From the NCBI RefSeq assembly GCF_000739775.1, contig NZ_BBJH01000002.1, positions 1 to 64,000 on the forward strand: a stretch of DNA of 64,000 nt, read 5' to 3'. The position numbers and the translations under genes are program-made. Shown piece after piece: positions 17,560 to 25,316 of this stretch. Source of the DNA: Paraburkholderia heleia NBRC 101817 (GTDB lineage: Bacteria; Pseudomonadota; Gammaproteobacteria; Burkholderiales; Burkholderiaceae). How positions within the stretch are numbered: the first letter of the stretch is position 1; each line of letters opens with the position of its first letter. The notes beneath the pieces are model-generated. The model saw nothing but the letters and a program-made list of their open reading frames with translations, made no database searches and was not told where the DNA came from.

Positions 17560-18033
17560 CTACGCAGCCAGCTCGATGGCAGGCTCGCAGACAATGGGAA
17601 AATTCACCGAATTCGCGATATAGCACTGCTCGTGCGCCGCATGATGCAACCGTTCCGCGAGACTGCGGTTGTCGCTCGCGCGGATCGTCACGCGCGGGCG
17701 CAGCACGATCTTCGTGAAGGCACCGCGCTGCGGCGTGTCGGCCATGGTGCCTTCGGCCTCGTCTTCATAGGCGAGCACCGCAATGCCCGCCTCGGCGCAC
17801 AAGTGCAGGTACCAGAGCTTGTGGCACGCCGAAGCCGAAGCCACCAGCAGATCCTCGGGATTCCAGCGCGCGGCGTCGCCGCGAAACGCCGGGTCCGACG
17901 AGCCCGGAATGTCCGGCTTGCCGTTTGCACGGATCACGTGATCGCGGTCGTAATCCCGATAAGCCGAGGTGCCCGTGCCGCGATTGCCCGTCCATTGCAC
18001 CGAAACGCGGTAGGTGTGTTCGCCGTGCGCCAT
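17560..18033 (-). CDS. OsmC-family peroxiredoxin-like protein
   Basis: A 157-residue protein of the OsmC superfamily, distinct from Ohr. Candidate redox cysteines are C70 (SASACHKLWYLHL) and C137 (HEQCYIANSV), with E60 in NPEDLLVA. The start MAHGEHTYRVSVQW is supported by family length. It diverges from an FCD-GntR gene across a palindrome, so it is probably controlled by that regulator rather than by OhrR. Substrate is likely an organic or sulfur-linked peroxide. Confidence 0.85.
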   Translation of the reverse strand: MAHGEHTYRVSVQWTGNRGTGTSAYRDYDRDHVIRANGKPDIPGSSDPAFRGDAARWNPEDLLVASASACHKLWYLHLCAEAGIAVLAYEDEAEGTMADTPQRGAFTKIVLRPRVTIRASDNRSLAERLHHAAHEQCYIANSVNFPIVCEPAIELAA

Positions 18034-18091
18034 GTTGACTCTCCGTTTTGCATCGAAAAGGGATACGTCATTATGACCGCATCTGGAATTT

Positions 18092-18101
18092 TGGTATACC
18101 A
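18092..18101. promoter_or_regulatory. Candidate GntR operator TGGTATACCA
   Basis: A perfect 10-bp palindrome lies between the divergent OsmC-like gene and the FCD-GntR gene. TGG-TATA-CCA matches the general FadR/UxuR-type operator form. It sits 58 bp from the OsmC-like start, so one site could control both genes. Confidence 0.55.
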
Positions 18102-18144
18102 TTATGCCAGAATGATCCAAATGAGAACCGGCCGTGAACCGGGC

Positions 18145-18807
18145 ATGACACGCATGGAAACAAGATTCGACTCCACGGCGGACGCGGTTGCGTCCGGGTT
18201 GCGCGACCTGATCGTCAGCGGCGAGCTGGGCAGCGGCGAGCGTCTTGTCGAGCGCGATCTCGCGGAGCGCTTCGAGGTGAGCCGCATTCCGTTGCGCGAA
18301 GCCATCCAGCGGCTCGCGCGCGAAGGGCTCGTCGAGATTTTCCGCAATCGCGGTGCGGTCGTGCGCATGCTCACGGCGCAGGACGTAGAGGAGATCTACG
18401 GCTTGCGCGCGCTGCTCGAAGGCGATGCGATCTTTCACGGCGTCAAGCGCATCGACGACGAAACACTCGCACGCGCGGAACTCGTGCACCGGCTGCTGGG
18501 CGAGGCGGCCTCCACGCAGAAGCAGGGCGAACTCAACCGCGAGTTTCACGAACTGCTTTACGGCGCGTGCGGGAACGCCCGTCAACTGGCGGCCGTCCGC
18601 GAACTGCGCGCGCAGGTGGAGCGCTACGAGCGGCTGCAGAATACCTTGCTTGCCGATACGCCCTCGTTCCAGCACGAACACGAGGCGATCCTCGAAGCAT
18701 GCCTTGCACGCAACGCGCGCAACGCGCGCGCCTTGACGGCGGCGCATATCGAGTCGGCGAGGCGCATCGTGCTCGCCGTGGTGGAGCGCATGGCGGCGCA
18801 AGGGTAG
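18145..18807 (+). CDS. FCD-type GntR-family regulator
   Basis: A 220-residue regulator. The HTH spans about residues 12-75 (GSGERLVERDLAERFEVSRI) and the FCD helical domain about 85-215. The start is uncertain: ATG codons at 18112, 18121, 18145 and 18154 are in frame and none has a strong ribosome site; 18145 gives the usual N-terminal length. A TGGTATACCA operator lies just upstream, suggesting autoregulation and control of the divergent OsmC-like gene. Confidence 0.83.
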   Translation: MTRMETRFDSTADAVASGLRDLIVSGELGSGERLVERDLAERFEVSRIPLREAIQRLAREGLVEIFRNRGAVVRMLTAQDVEEIYGLRALLEGDAIFHGVKRIDDETLARAELVHRLLGEAASTQKQGELNREFHELLYGACGNARQLAAVRELRAQVERYERLQNTLLADTPSFQHEHEAILEACLARNARNARALTAAHIESARRIVLAVVERMAAQG

Positions 18808-18862
18808 TGCTTGTACGGCACGGCATTCACGCACAGCGCCCCGGTTTTTACGACATTTTTTC

Positions 18863-18891
18863 TTGTGACCCTTACGGGCGAACCCTAGACT
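18863..18891 (+). promoter_or_regulatory. Sigma-70-like promoter of the GNAT gene
   Basis: TTGTGA (18863-18868), a 17-bp spacer and TAGACT (18886-18891) precede the GNAT start by 27 bp, with AGGAGA as ribosome site just before the ATG. Confidence 0.45.
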
Positions 18892-18918
18892 GGATGCATC
18901 GAAACGACAGGAGATGCC

Positions 18919-19545
18919 ATGTCGACCTTGCGTGCAAGCCAGCGCCCGGATGAGCAGATCGCTACCGTTCAGCCCGGCCTCGGCCGGCTCGTGCTGAGGC
19001 GCTTCGATGCGCGCCACGACTCATGGGAAGCGCTCACGCGTTTGCTGCATCGCGCGTTTTCGCGGCTCGCGTCGCTTGGATTGCATTGCTCATGTGCCGA
19101 TCAGGCGGCGAGCCTCACGCGTGAACGCGCGCTTGCCGGAGATTGCTTCGTCGCCGTCTGCAATGGCACGCTCACGCTGGAAGGTCACGATAGCCATTCG
19201 CAGTGCGAACATTATCGCCAGCGCGGCGTGGCTTCGGTCCATCAGTTCGGTATCGAGCCAAAATGGCAAAGCCGCGGTATCGGCCGGGCGCTGCTCGCGT
19301 TCGCGGGGCGTTGGGCGGCCGCGCGCGGTTACACGCAGCTCGCGCTCGACACGCCGTTCCCCGCTGCTCACCTCATTGCGTTCTATCGCGCACAAGGCTT
19401 TAGTCTCGTCGATGTCGTGCGCTTTGCGGGCCGCGGCTATGACAGCGCGGTGCTCAGCAAGGCGGCCGCGGTGCTCGGTGGCGTGACATTCCCACACTTG
19501 ACTGGTGGGTCGCCGCACGCCACGTCGCCGAATCTGCTCGCCTGA
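18919..19545 (+). CDS. GNAT-family N-acetyltransferase
   Basis: A 208-residue acetyltransferase. The acetyl-CoA pyrophosphate loop is Q117-SRGIGRALL in a normal GNAT motif A, followed by the helix AFAGRWAAARGYTQLALDT and the C-terminal IAFYRAQGFS strand-turn. Substrate unknown. AGGAGATGCC precedes the ATG. It converges with the EAL-domain gene with 13 bp between stops. Confidence 0.85.
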   Translation: MSTLRASQRPDEQIATVQPGLGRLVLRRFDARHDSWEALTRLLHRAFSRLASLGLHCSCADQAASLTRERALAGDCFVAVCNGTLTLEGHDSHSQCEHYRQRGVASVHQFGIEPKWQSRGIGRALLAFAGRWAAARGYTQLALDTPFPAAHLIAFYRAQGFSLVDVVRFAGRGYDSAVLSKAAAVLGGVTFPHLTGGSPHATSPNLLA

Positions 19546-19558
19546 GCGTGCGCCACGC

Positions 19559-21133
19559 TCACGCCATGCGCGTGCGCGCCGTCTCACGATCCAGATAGCG
19601 CAGGAATTCGTCGGCGGGCATGGCCTTCGCATAGAGCCAGCCCTGCGCGAACTGAACGCCGCGCTCGCGCAGATACTGCGCCTGTGCCTCGGTTTCCACG
19701 CCCTCGGCGACCACCAGCAGGCCGAGGCTGCGCGCCATGTCGATGATATGCGGCACGATCTTGTTCATTTCCTCGCCGCTCGCCAGCGAGCGGATGAACG
19801 AGCGGTCGATCTTGATGCCATCCACGGGCAATGCCTGCAGATAGGCGAGGCTCGAATATCCTGTGCCGAAATCGTCGATGAAAACGCGGTGGCCAGCCGC
19901 ACGAAACGCGTCGAGAACGGGCGCGCAGCTGGCGGTGTCGATGAGCGTGCGCTCGACCGTTTCGAACCAGATTTGTTCGGGATGCACCGCATATTTCGCG
20001 AGGCTGGCCTTGAGCGTTTCAAGCACGCGTGTGCCGGCGAGATCCTTGCCTGCGAGGTTCAGTGAGACATGCAGATCGCGGCGGCGCGCGAGCCTGGCGC
20101 CCACGCCCTCGAACACGGAGCGTATGACCTGATCGGTGATGGGTTCGACGAGATCGAGCGATTCCGCCATCGGAATGAACGTGTCCGGCGCGACGACGGT
20201 GCCGTCTTCGAGTTTCCAGCGCACGAGCGCTTCCGCGCCGACGCAGCGCCCGCTTTCCAGCGAGACGAGCGGCTGCATCCACGCCACGAACTGGTGCTGC
20301 CGGATGCCCTGCAGAATCGCGCTGCGCGGCGTGCGCAACTTGCGGCGCCAGCGCATGACGAGCCACGTGCCGATTGCGCTCAGGACAAGTGCGGGCGGCA
20401 GAAGCGTTCGAAGCTGCGCCGCCAGGTCATGGCGCATGCGGTTCTCGGGCTCGTACGCGACCACCGCAATGGGATAACGGCTCGAGCGCTCGACGACGTA
20501 ATAGCGTCCTTCGAAATATGGGTTGCTGCCGGTGCGCTCGAGTGCCGCGCGGACGAGGGCATCGTCGGTGTGCGGCCAGCCTGAAATTACGGTGCCGTCC
20601 TGGGTTTCGAGAACGGTCAGCTTGATGGTGTCGTCGAGCGGCACGATGTCGAGGTAGAAGCGCGGGTCGATCACCACGACGTGATTGCCGAGGCGCACGT
20701 TGAGCATCTGCCGCTCGTTGCCGCGCTTGCCGACTTCAGTATGCCAGGCGGTGAAGCCGCCTGCATAGGCCCATTCGGGCGGCGGCAATGCGATATCGAC
20801 GGCGCCGCGCAGCGAACTGCAGCGCAGCCGCATGTCATGGATCGACGCCACTTCGCGAATGTATCGAAACTGTTCCTCGACCTGCCGCAGCTGTTGCATG
20901 TGGTCGTTCGTGCACGGCGTGTCGGCGTATGACATGAGCTGGCGCAGCGCGGACTCGACTTCGGCGCTCACCAGTTCGGCGCGCAGCAGTGCGCGATTCG
21001 AAAAGACGTCCACTTGCTCGCGCAATTGGCGTTCGTTGACGGCGTCCGACGCGTACACGGCGGCCATGAGCGCTGCCAGGACGGCGAACGCCACGACACA
21101 AAACGTCGTCAGGACGGTGAGTCGGCTGCTCAT
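19559..21133 (-). CDS. CSS-EAL cyclic-di-GMP phosphodiesterase
   Basis: A 524-residue membrane enzyme. An N-terminal TM segment (about 7-29) precedes a periplasmic CSS-motif sensor domain (LRCSSLRG) with paired cysteines, then a second TM near residue 240. The EAL domain follows. Catalytic features are intact: GAEALVRW, HVSLNLAGKDL, WFETVERTL, IDDFGTGYSSLAYL, KIDRSFI and VAEGVETE. It should hydrolyse c-di-GMP; in characterised CSS-EAL proteins periplasmic disulfide state controls activity. It probably opposes the cyclase encoded at 45880. Confidence 0.92.
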   Translation of the reverse strand: MSSRLTVLTTFCVVAFAVLAALMAAVYASDAVNERQLREQVDVFSNRALLRAELVSAEVESALRQLMSYADTPCTNDHMQQLRQVEEQFRYIREVASIHDMRLRCSSLRGAVDIALPPPEWAYAGGFTAWHTEVGKRGNERQMLNVRLGNHVVVIDPRFYLDIVPLDDTIKLTVLETQDGTVISGWPHTDDALVRAALERTGSNPYFEGRYYVVERSSRYPIAVVAYEPENRMRHDLAAQLRTLLPPALVLSAIGTWLVMRWRRKLRTPRSAILQGIRQHQFVAWMQPLVSLESGRCVGAEALVRWKLEDGTVVAPDTFIPMAESLDLVEPITDQVIRSVFEGVGARLARRRDLHVSLNLAGKDLAGTRVLETLKASLAKYAVHPEQIWFETVERTLIDTASCAPVLDAFRAAGHRVFIDDFGTGYSSLAYLQALPVDGIKIDRSFIRSLASGEEMNKIVPHIIDMARSLGLLVVAEGVETEAQAQYLRERGVQFAQGWLYAKAMPADEFLRYLDRETARTRMA

Positions 21134-21338
21134 GGTGTACGGTCGGGCTCTGGCCTCAAGAACGACGGGGCCGTGCGGCCTTCGTCGAGCGCCGCAGCCG
21201 ATGGTAGCGTCTTTCCGCTGGCCGCGACGCGATGCTGTCCGGTCGGTGCGCGAGCGCGAGCGCCGTAAGCGCCGGCGGTGCCGCTCATGCGTGGCGCATG
21301 AAAGCGGCCAGCGGGAGCATGGTCTGCCGGGGCTCTTT

Positions 21339-21599
21339 TTATTGCTTCACGCGATAGCATCGCCAAAGTCTCATCAGAATCGAGTACACCGCAATAGTCA
21401 CAACCAGGTCGATGAGGATCATTGCGCCGATATAGAACAGCTCGTAGTCGGCAACTCCGAACGCTTCGGAAACCGCGATCAGATGATGTTGCTGCTGCAA
21501 CGTCATCGGCATTGGATAGGTATGAACGTATCGACCGGCCAATAAGAAAAGTGCGCAGAACAGCAGCACTTTGGCGGCCTTAGGGGCAAGTGTTCCCAT
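21339..21599 (-). CDS. Small hypothetical membrane protein
   Basis: An 86-residue protein with two hydrophobic segments (about 8-25 and 53-76) and a basic C-terminus (LWRCYRVKQ). GAGG lies nine bases upstream of the ATG. No family recognised. Base composition is lower in GC than neighbouring genes, and it sits beside an AT-richer, probably degenerate stretch. Confidence 0.55.
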   Translation of the reverse strand: MGTLAPKAAKVLLFCALFLLAGRYVHTYPMPMTLQQQHHLIAVSEAFGVADYELFYIGAMILIDLVVTIAVYSILMRLWRCYRVKQ

Positions 21600-22030
21600 T
21601 TGTGATTACCTCGATCCAGCCATAGGCGCGAATGCCTGAAGTGCCGGCAGGAACGGTTGTGGTTTGCAGTAACGCTTGCCGAAGTGTAGCGAAGGCAACC
21701 AGTTTGAAAGATTGCCTTCATCACGATGCCGCCATCGAGGGGAAGTTCACAAGCAGCTAAATCAATAGAAGTGCGAAATCGACAATCTTTAACGCTTGCG
21801 CTCGCCGGCCAGTAGTTGTTCGGTGCTTCAGCGGCCGGCCATCGTTCCCTCCCACTCGCGGATGGCTCGGCGCGCGATCGGGACGCGCTAGCCGATATGG
21901 AATTCGAGTCGGCCGAGTCCACGCTTTCGCGTCTTGTAGAACGTCGAGCGCGAGAGCGATGATGGACAGCATCGCCCGCCAGACTCGCACCGAACGCCAC
22001 CCCAGGCGGCCCGGATCGCTGCCGCCCCAC
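21600..22030. other. Intergenic stretch with possible decayed HTH gene
   Basis: No convincing intact gene. The part from about 21660 to 21800 is noticeably richer in A/T than its surroundings. On the minus strand 21888-21956 reads LSRSTFYKTRKRGLGRLEFH then a stop, which resembles the recognition helix and tail of AlpA/excisionase-type regulators carried by mobile elements, but the upstream reading frame is not conserved. Best read as a degenerate insertion remnant; low certainty. Confidence 0.3.
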
Positions 22031-22672
22031 TCAACCGCGCCAGGCCGAATGGCGGATCACGCTGCAGAAGTTGCCGGCATGGAAATGCGGGTCCTTGTCG
22101 GCGAGCACGTCGGCCTTCACGTTGCCGAAGGTGGTGGCGGGCTTGTGCTTGATGCCGTCATGGAAGGTCTGGATGATGTCCTCCTTGAAATGCTCGCTGC
22201 GCGGGTGCGCGTGGACCACGGCCTCGCGCTCGGTGTCGCTGAAGCGGTCGTAGGCAATGCCGAGCACGTCCATTTCCACGCCCGCCGTGACGAGCGCGAT
22301 TACCGGATGCATGTGCTGCGGGATGCCCGGCGTCGTATGCAGCGCAATGGCGGTCCAAACGAGATCGATGTCCTGCTGCGAAATGCCGTGGCCGCGCAGG
22401 AAATCGCGCGCGGCGTTCGCGCCGTCCACTTCGAAGCGCTCGTGCTCGCTGCTGTGCGCGTGCGTGAGGCCCATGTCATGAAACATTGCGCCGGCGTAGA
22501 GCAGTTCGCGATCGAACTTCAGGCCGAGCCGGCGGCCGGCCAGTGCGCCGAAATAATAGACGCGGCTCGAATGATGGAACAGCAGCGGCGATTCGGTGTC
22601 GCGCACGAGTTCGGTGATTTCGCGGGCGAGCTTGCTGTCGGGGATGGCGACATCGGCGAGGGTCGGGGTCAT
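22031..22672 (-). CDS. HD-domain phosphohydrolase, cyanamide-hydratase-like
   Basis: A 213-residue HD-superfamily protein. The start at 22672 has GGAG seven bases upstream; a longer frame to 22762 has no such site. Metal-binding features are HHSSRVYYFGALAG, the central AMFHDMGLT and a later ALHTTPGI. This layout matches the cyanamide hydratase (DDI2/DDI3-like) branch of HD proteins; the natural substrate in bacteria is often unknown. Single gene, divergent from the sensor kinase. Confidence 0.8.
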   Translation of the reverse strand: MTPTLADVAIPDSKLAREITELVRDTESPLLFHHSSRVYYFGALAGRRLGLKFDRELLYAGAMFHDMGLTHAHSSEHERFEVDGANAARDFLRGHGISQQDIDLVWTAIALHTTPGIPQHMHPVIALVTAGVEMDVLGIAYDRFSDTEREAVVHAHPRSEHFKEDIIQTFHDGIKHKPATTFGNVKADVLADKDPHFHAGNFCSVIRHSAWRG

Positions 22673-23009
22673 CTGGGGGGCTCCGTCGGGGTGGGTGATG
22701 AGCACTATTCTGGACGGCGCCAGGGCTGTCCTCAATCGACGGATGCCGTGGTTTTCTGCCAAATCGACCGAAATTGGGCCAGTGGGGATTCGCGGCGCAT
22801 GGCGGCGGCGCCGATAGCGGCAAAATTTCGCCGCGACAAGGGATTAGCGGCGATAATCGGCAAATTCGATTCGATCGGCACGCATTTCATGCGCCGTGCA
22901 TCGGGCGGCGAGTTCCGGCCCGCGAATCGCACTATGGGCGCACGGGGACGCTGCCGGGAAGGCGCCGCGCCAGCCTGGTCGGTAAAAACAAAAACCCACG
23001 CGACAGACT
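22673..23009. promoter_or_regulatory. Palindrome-rich divergent control region
   Basis: No gene is seen. The gap separates the divergent HD-domain and histidine-kinase genes. It contains the near-perfect 18-bp palindrome GCGGCAAAATTTCGCCGC (22817-22834; one mismatched pair) nested inside GCCGAT (22810-22815) and ATCGGC (22856-22861). Such nested dyads in a divergent gap suggest regulator binding; the regulator is unknown. Confidence 0.35.
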
Positions 23010-24497
23010 ATGTATTCGATCCTGCCAGCGTTCGTGTCCGCATTGTTTCTCGGATTCGGCGTCTACGTGCTCCTGACAGAGGGCTTCACGCGCCTCTCGG
23101 TGCCGTTCGCCCTGATGTGCGCGACCACGTTCTTCTGGCAGGGCATCTGGGCCTTTCTGTTCCAGACGTCCGACCCCGAACTGTCTGCCTTGCTCGTCAA
23201 GCTCGGCTATTTCTTCATCCTCTTTCTGCCCACCACGTTCTATCACTTCGTGATCGAAGTGAGCGCGCGGCATGGCGAACGCCCGCTCCTCATCGCCTCG
23301 TACCTGCTCAGCGTGCTGCTCGCGGCACTGCTGCTGTTGAGCGATGCGGTCGTGGACGGCTACGGCACGTTCTTCTTCGGCAAATACCCGAAGGCGGGCG
23401 TGCTGCATCCCGTGCATGTGGCCCAGACCGTGCTGCTCGCGTGCCGCAGCACCTGGCTGCTGTACGCTGCGCGCGGCCAGACGCATGCGCACGACCGCCG
23501 CAAGCTGCTCGACCTGTGCTTCCTGAGCCTCGGCCTGTACACGCTCGCCGCCACCGATTACGCCGTGAACTACGGGCTCGCGTTCTATCCCGTGGGCGCG
23601 GTATTCATCGCGATCAGCCTTGGCATTCTCGCGGTGACGATCGTGCGCTACGGCCTCATGCGTCCGTACCTCATCGCGGCCACAGTGGCGCACGAGGTCG
23701 CCACACCGCTCGCGGCGATCGGCATGCATGCCGAGGAAATCGGCAACGTGCTGCCCGAACTCATGCGCGGCTACCAGCTGGCCGTGCAGCACCAGTTGTG
23801 CGTGGACGGACTCTATCCCGGGCAGTCGGAGCGACTTTCCTCGCTCGCCACCTCGATACGCCGTCAGGTGGACAGCACGAGCACCGTGGTCGAAATGTCG
23901 CTGGCTTCGTTCACGCTCGACCGGCTCGACCGCCGCAGCTTCGAGACCTACCCGGTGCGCTCCTGCGTGAATGCCGCGCTCGAGCGCTTTCCGTTCCGCA
24001 CCGGCGAGCGCGACATGGTCGAGGTGGCGCCCATCGACGCGCAACTGAGCTTCTCGGGTTCCGATTCGCTCGTCGTGTTCGTGCTGTTCAATCTGCTCAA
24101 GAACGCGCTCTTCGCGATTCACGCGGAAATGGCCGAAAGAAGCGACAAGGTGAGCGACTACGTCGGCCACGTGGAGATCAACGCGACGAGAGAAGCGGGC
24201 TTTTGCGTCTTGCGCTTTATCGACAACGGCTGTGGCATTCCTGCCGACGTCCTGCCGCGCGTGTTCGATCCGTTCTATTCGACCAAGGCGCACGGGCGCG
24301 GCGCGGGCATGGGCCTCACGTTCTGCCGCCGCGTGGCCGAGGCGCTGGGCGGCACGATCGCCTGCGAGTCCGAGCCGCACGTTCACACCACCTTCACGAT
24401 CCGTCTGCCCGAGCCCGGCACGAGTGCCGACCGCGCACTGCACGACGCACCGGCGAAGCCCCGCCGCTTTCCGGCGGGGCAGGATTTCGCGGGCTAG
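23010..24497 (+). CDS. Multi-TM sensor histidine kinase
   Basis: A 495-residue kinase. Residues 1 to about 215 hold about seven membrane spans with little periplasmic loop, as in kinases that sense membrane-soluble ligands (HisKA_7TM, PhcS and CqsS-like). The H-box is AHEVATPLAAI with H228 as phosphoacceptor and a non-canonical VAT in place of LRT. N-box NLLKNALFAI, G1 DNGCGIP and G2 GRGAGMGLTF are intact, so it should be active. The last residues are encoded through a terminator-like hairpin. It is grouped with a hotdog thioesterase and a response regulator, its likely partner. Confidence 0.87.
   Translation: MYSILPAFVSALFLGFGVYVLLTEGFTRLSVPFALMCATTFFWQGIWAFLFQTSDPELSALLVKLGYFFILFLPTTFYHFVIEVSARHGERPLLIASYLLSVLLAALLLLSDAVVDGYGTFFFGKYPKAGVLHPVHVAQTVLLACRSTWLLYAARGQTHAHDRRKLLDLCFLSLGLYTLAATDYAVNYGLAFYPVGAVFIAISLGILAVTIVRYGLMRPYLIAATVAHEVATPLAAIGMHAEEIGNVLPELMRGYQLAVQHQLCVDGLYPGQSERLSSLATSIRRQVDSTSTVVEMSLASFTLDRLDRRSFETYPVRSCVNAALERFPFRTGERDMVEVAPIDAQLSFSGSDSLVVFVLFNLLKNALFAIHAEMAERSDKVSDYVGHVEINATREAGFCVLRFIDNGCGIPADVLPRVFDPFYSTKAHGRGAGMGLTFCRRVAEALGGTIACESEPHVHTTFTIRLPEPGTSADRALHDAPAKPRRFPAGQDFAG
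24458..24480. terminator. Terminator-like hairpin at the kinase 3' end
   Basis: GCCCCGCCG-CTTTC-CGGCGGGGC is a perfect 9-bp stem with a 5-base loop, lying inside the last codons of the kinase gene and before the convergent thioesterase gene. There is no following T-run, so intrinsic termination is uncertain. Confidence 0.45.
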
Positions 24498-24521
24498 TTC
24501 AGGCAGCCGGGTTCAAGACGT

Positions 24522-25019
24522 TCAGTTCGAACCCGTTGGCAGGACCAGCTCGTATTCCTTCACGCGCTCGATGATGCCCGGCGGAAAGCGGCGAATGCGC
24601 TTGTCGGTGCCGGCAAAGAGAATCTGCTGATACCCGAGCGACACGGGCCGCCCGTCCACGCAAAAGCGGAACACGAGATACGCGGAGCACTGACGCACCT
24701 GGAAGGTGTTGAGGTAGCAATCCACGCGCTGGAACGGAAAGGTTTCCTGCACGTATTCCTGGTGCGCGCGCTTGGTGACGAACACACCGCCCGAGGCGAG
24801 CAGATTGTTGTGAATGCACTCGTGAAACCAGCGTTCGCGGCAAATGCCTTGCCATTCGAAATAGCGGGCGAAATACGTGTTCATGAACGCGTTCGAGTCC
24901 TTCAGGTAAATGTCGATGACGTGATGGAACGTTTTGGTCGGCGTAGCTTCCATGATTTCGTCGGAGAATCCGGCGGTGCCACGGGACAGGACGGCGGGAA
25001 TGGATTCGCGTGCGTACAT
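24522..25019 (-). CDS. Hotdog-fold acyl-CoA thioesterase-like protein
   Basis: A 165-residue protein of the 4-hydroxybenzoyl-CoA/acyl-CoA thioesterase group. The stretch DSNAFMNTYFARYFEWQG carries the family motif in which the first Asp is catalytic. It then shows VQETFPFQRVDCYL and the central strand SAYLVFRFCVDGRPV. The start at 25019 gives the usual length; longer open frames upstream look non-coding. It lies convergent to the sensor kinase and divergent from the response regulator, so it may make or remove an acyl-derived signal for them. That link is inferred from position. Confidence 0.75.
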   Translation of the reverse strand: MYARESIPAVLSRGTAGFSDEIMEATPTKTFHHVIDIYLKDSNAFMNTYFARYFEWQGICRERWFHECIHNNLLASGGVFVTKRAHQEYVQETFPFQRVDCYLNTFQVRQCSAYLVFRFCVDGRPVSLGYQQILFAGTDKRIRRFPPGIIERVKEYELVLPTGSN

Positions 25020-25060
25020 CAGAGTGACTCCAGATAGGGACTGCAGGCGGCAGCCGCGCG

Positions 25061-25082
25061 TGCCTCCGGAGAAAAGGAGGCA
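25061..25082 (-). other. Hairpin in the thioesterase leader
   Basis: TGCCTCC (25061-25067) and GGAGGCA (25076-25082) form a 7-bp stem about 42 bases upstream of the thioesterase start and 235 bp upstream of the response-regulator start. The remaining gap up to 25316 shows no gene. On the minus strand the stem contains a GGAGG element that could be sequestered. Function unknown. Confidence 0.3.
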
Positions 25083-25316
25083 TGCACCATTCTCTTCGCG
25101 TTCGTCTTCATCCAATACCGTGCGCCCCACATACGCAAACCGCTTCATGCGCGCTGGGTGCGATAACGTTTGCGCATGTTTCATTGACCGCGCATCCGGG
25201 GCTGCGGGTTGCTGTGTCCAGGCGAGACGCCGCATAATCGACATGTTTTCCTCGCGGTGCAGCTCGGGGTGTCGAGTGCGCCGCATGAGGCGCAGCGTGC
25301 TTAACCGAGATCCAGC

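Noticed and set aside
21959..24574. 871-codon plus-strand open frame over the HD and kinase genes
   Set aside because: Antisense to the HD gene and out of frame with the kinase; the composition is low-complexity Arg/Ala, unlike a protein.
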